Made by a program: the position numbers and the translations under genes. Source: JAAYUH01 sp964640995 (GTDB lineage: Bacteria; Caldisericota; Caldisericia; B22-G15). Taken from it: a stretch of 64,000 nucleotides of DNA. The notes beneath the pieces are model-generated. The model was not told the DNA's origin. It did not search any database and saw only the letters and a list, made by a program, of their open reading frames with translations. The first letter of the stretch is position 1. Each line of letters begins with the position of its first letter. Where the stretch lies: the NCBI GenBank assembly GCA_964640995.1, contig CAZXJJ010000003.1, forward strand, positions 124,001-188,000, given 5' to 3'. Shown here in pieces: positions 63,259 to 64,000 of this stretch.

Positions 63259-63769
63259 TTAATCTATATTAACCCTCATCATATAATTTTTATATTCAGG
63301 AACTGTTTTAATAAGCATATTTTCTTCAAAAATCATTTTAAGAATATAAAGAATGTTTATTAAAAAACCTGATATAAAATTCCACCAAAAGGAAAAACTA
63401 AAACTGTTCCTATTGTCATTAATATTAAGGAAAGATATATTGGTTGTTTTATAAATGAATACAATCCCTTATCAATAATTACAATTTTTTCATTTGGCTT
63501 TGTGTATGTACTCCATGACTCTTTCATTTAAAGTTTTCCATAAAAAAGAGAAGTGCTCCAATAAGAACTATTAAAAAACCAATTATGTTATAAATTTCAC
63601 CGACAAAATAATTTTTAAAGTTTAAGTTAAGTATTATTGAGAAGTATCCTGTCCAAAGAATAATATTAGATAAAACAACAAGACCAAAAATGAAGAATTT
63701 ATCATAAAGCAAGATTTTATTTTGTATGACCTCAAAAAAGTTCTTAAAAGATTTACTCCCCCTCCCCAA
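63259..63769 (-). pseudogene. Disrupted isoprenylcysteine methyltransferase-like membrane protein gene
   Basis: Three consecutive frames together read like an ICMT/PEMT-family membrane methyltransferase. The first (63524-63769, 81 residues) has two hydrophobic helices and ends at MENFK. A second starts at an overlapping ATG near 63527 with ESWSTYTKPNEKIVI and DKGLYSFIKQPIYLSLILM, the usual G-x-Y-x-hx-P-x-Y region. A third continues after another shift near 63380 with MIFEENMLIKTVPEYKNYMM. Frame is therefore lost at about 63526 and 63380. The start is uncertain (TTG 63769 in a G-rich ribosome-site-like stretch). Decay or sequence errors are both possible. Confidence 0.6.
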
Positions 63770-63821
63770 TAAATTATTAGCTACAAGATTTAACTATTAA
63801 AGTTAGAACTTCATAAAACAT

Positions 63822-64000
63822 TTAAACTAAAAATCTTGGAATAGAAAGATCTTTCATTGTTAGTAAACCTGGTTTTGCTTCATAAACAAGTGGTATCATA
63901 TTAACTGCAATTGAAATTGTTGCAACTCCTCCCTGAATTTCTGGTTTATTTACAAAATTTATTGGTGGCTCACCATCAATAAAAATATAATCTCCTGTTT
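63822..64000 (-). CDS. 2,4-diaminopentanoate dehydrogenase-like protein, C-terminal fragment
   Basis: Only the last 58 codons are inside the window; the gene continues past the right edge. The sequence includes GDYIFIDGEPPINF, GGVATISIAVNMIPLVY and KPGLLTMKDLSIPRFLV, which match the C-terminus of DapB-like diaminopentanoate dehydrogenases (Ord) used in ornithine fermentation. A related amine or dihydrodipicolinate reductase is possible. Confidence 0.65.
   Translation of the reverse strand, partial: TGDYIFIDGEPPINFVNKPEIQGGVATISIAVNMIPLVYEAKPGLLTMKDLSIPRFLV

Overview
The window is an A+T-rich (roughly 70 percent A+T by eye), densely packed bacterial chromosome segment using the standard bacterial code. 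RNase Y, ClpC with UVR and McsA-type elements, a SpoIIM-type protein, SLH-anchored surface protein, B12-dependent ribonucleotide reductase with an intein, SDR-type threonine dehydrogenase and diaminopentanoate-dehydrogenase-like sequence suggest an anaerobic, probably thermophilic, peptide- or amino-acid-using bacterium with a Firmicutes-like, Thermotogota-like or Caldisericota-like gene set. I cannot name the species from sequence alone.

Layout. 1-3.6 kb: an envelope operon with two tandem parvulin foldases and a lipoprotein-like protein. 3.6-4.4 kb: Hsp20 facing an orphan acyl carrier protein across a bidirectional terminator. 4.4-10.6 kb: a PAS-GGDEF-PAS-GAF-HD-GYP c-di-GMP enzyme, a 1-Cys peroxiredoxin and a secreted zinc carboxypeptidase. 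10.6-15.5 kb (minus): a DUF2207 membrane protein, a zinc-ribbon protein, threonine synthase, and a broken PAS-HD-GYP gene. 15.6-20.2 kb (minus): plsY-sua5 fusion, rpiB, clpC carrying an McsA-like zinc finger, secG and tRNA-Leu(GAG). 20.2-21.4 kb: a decayed ACR3 arsenite-efflux gene. 21.5-24.8 kb: calcium-type P-ATPase converging on a ZIP transporter. 24.9-27.0 kb: kbl-tdh threonine catabolism. 27.1-29.6 kb: a HerA-like ATPase.

29.6-42.7 kb (minus): one tightly overlapping 14-gene run from recA through recX, rny, ymdB, cca, miaB, an MBL hydrolase, dprA, recG, rsmD, coaD, a coiled-coil protein, yceD and spoIIM. 43.0-54.2 kb: a 3728-residue surface protein made of DUF11-type repeats, a Pro-Thr linker and three SLH domains. 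54.2-63.1 kb (minus): nrdJ with a 407-residue intein, hutI, folE, folP, folB, a DnaQ-type exonuclease, a frameshifted rarA and thioredoxin. 63.2-64.0 kb: a disrupted methyltransferase-like membrane gene and the 3' end of a diaminopentanoate-dehydrogenase-like gene.

Themes: DNA maintenance and RNA turnover sit in the recA run; folate and nucleotide synthesis sit in the nrdJ run; amino-acid catabolism recurs (kbl-tdh, hutI, ord-like). Several lead genes lack a Shine-Dalgarno sequence and have a TATAAT-like box 6-8 bases before the ATG, suggesting leaderless transcripts. Four genes carry frameshifts or internal stops; some may be true decay and some single-base assembly errors. I did not find a convincing wholly new multigene system; the best candidates for novelty are the two protein fusions, the intein placed at the catalytic cysteine and the giant surface protein.
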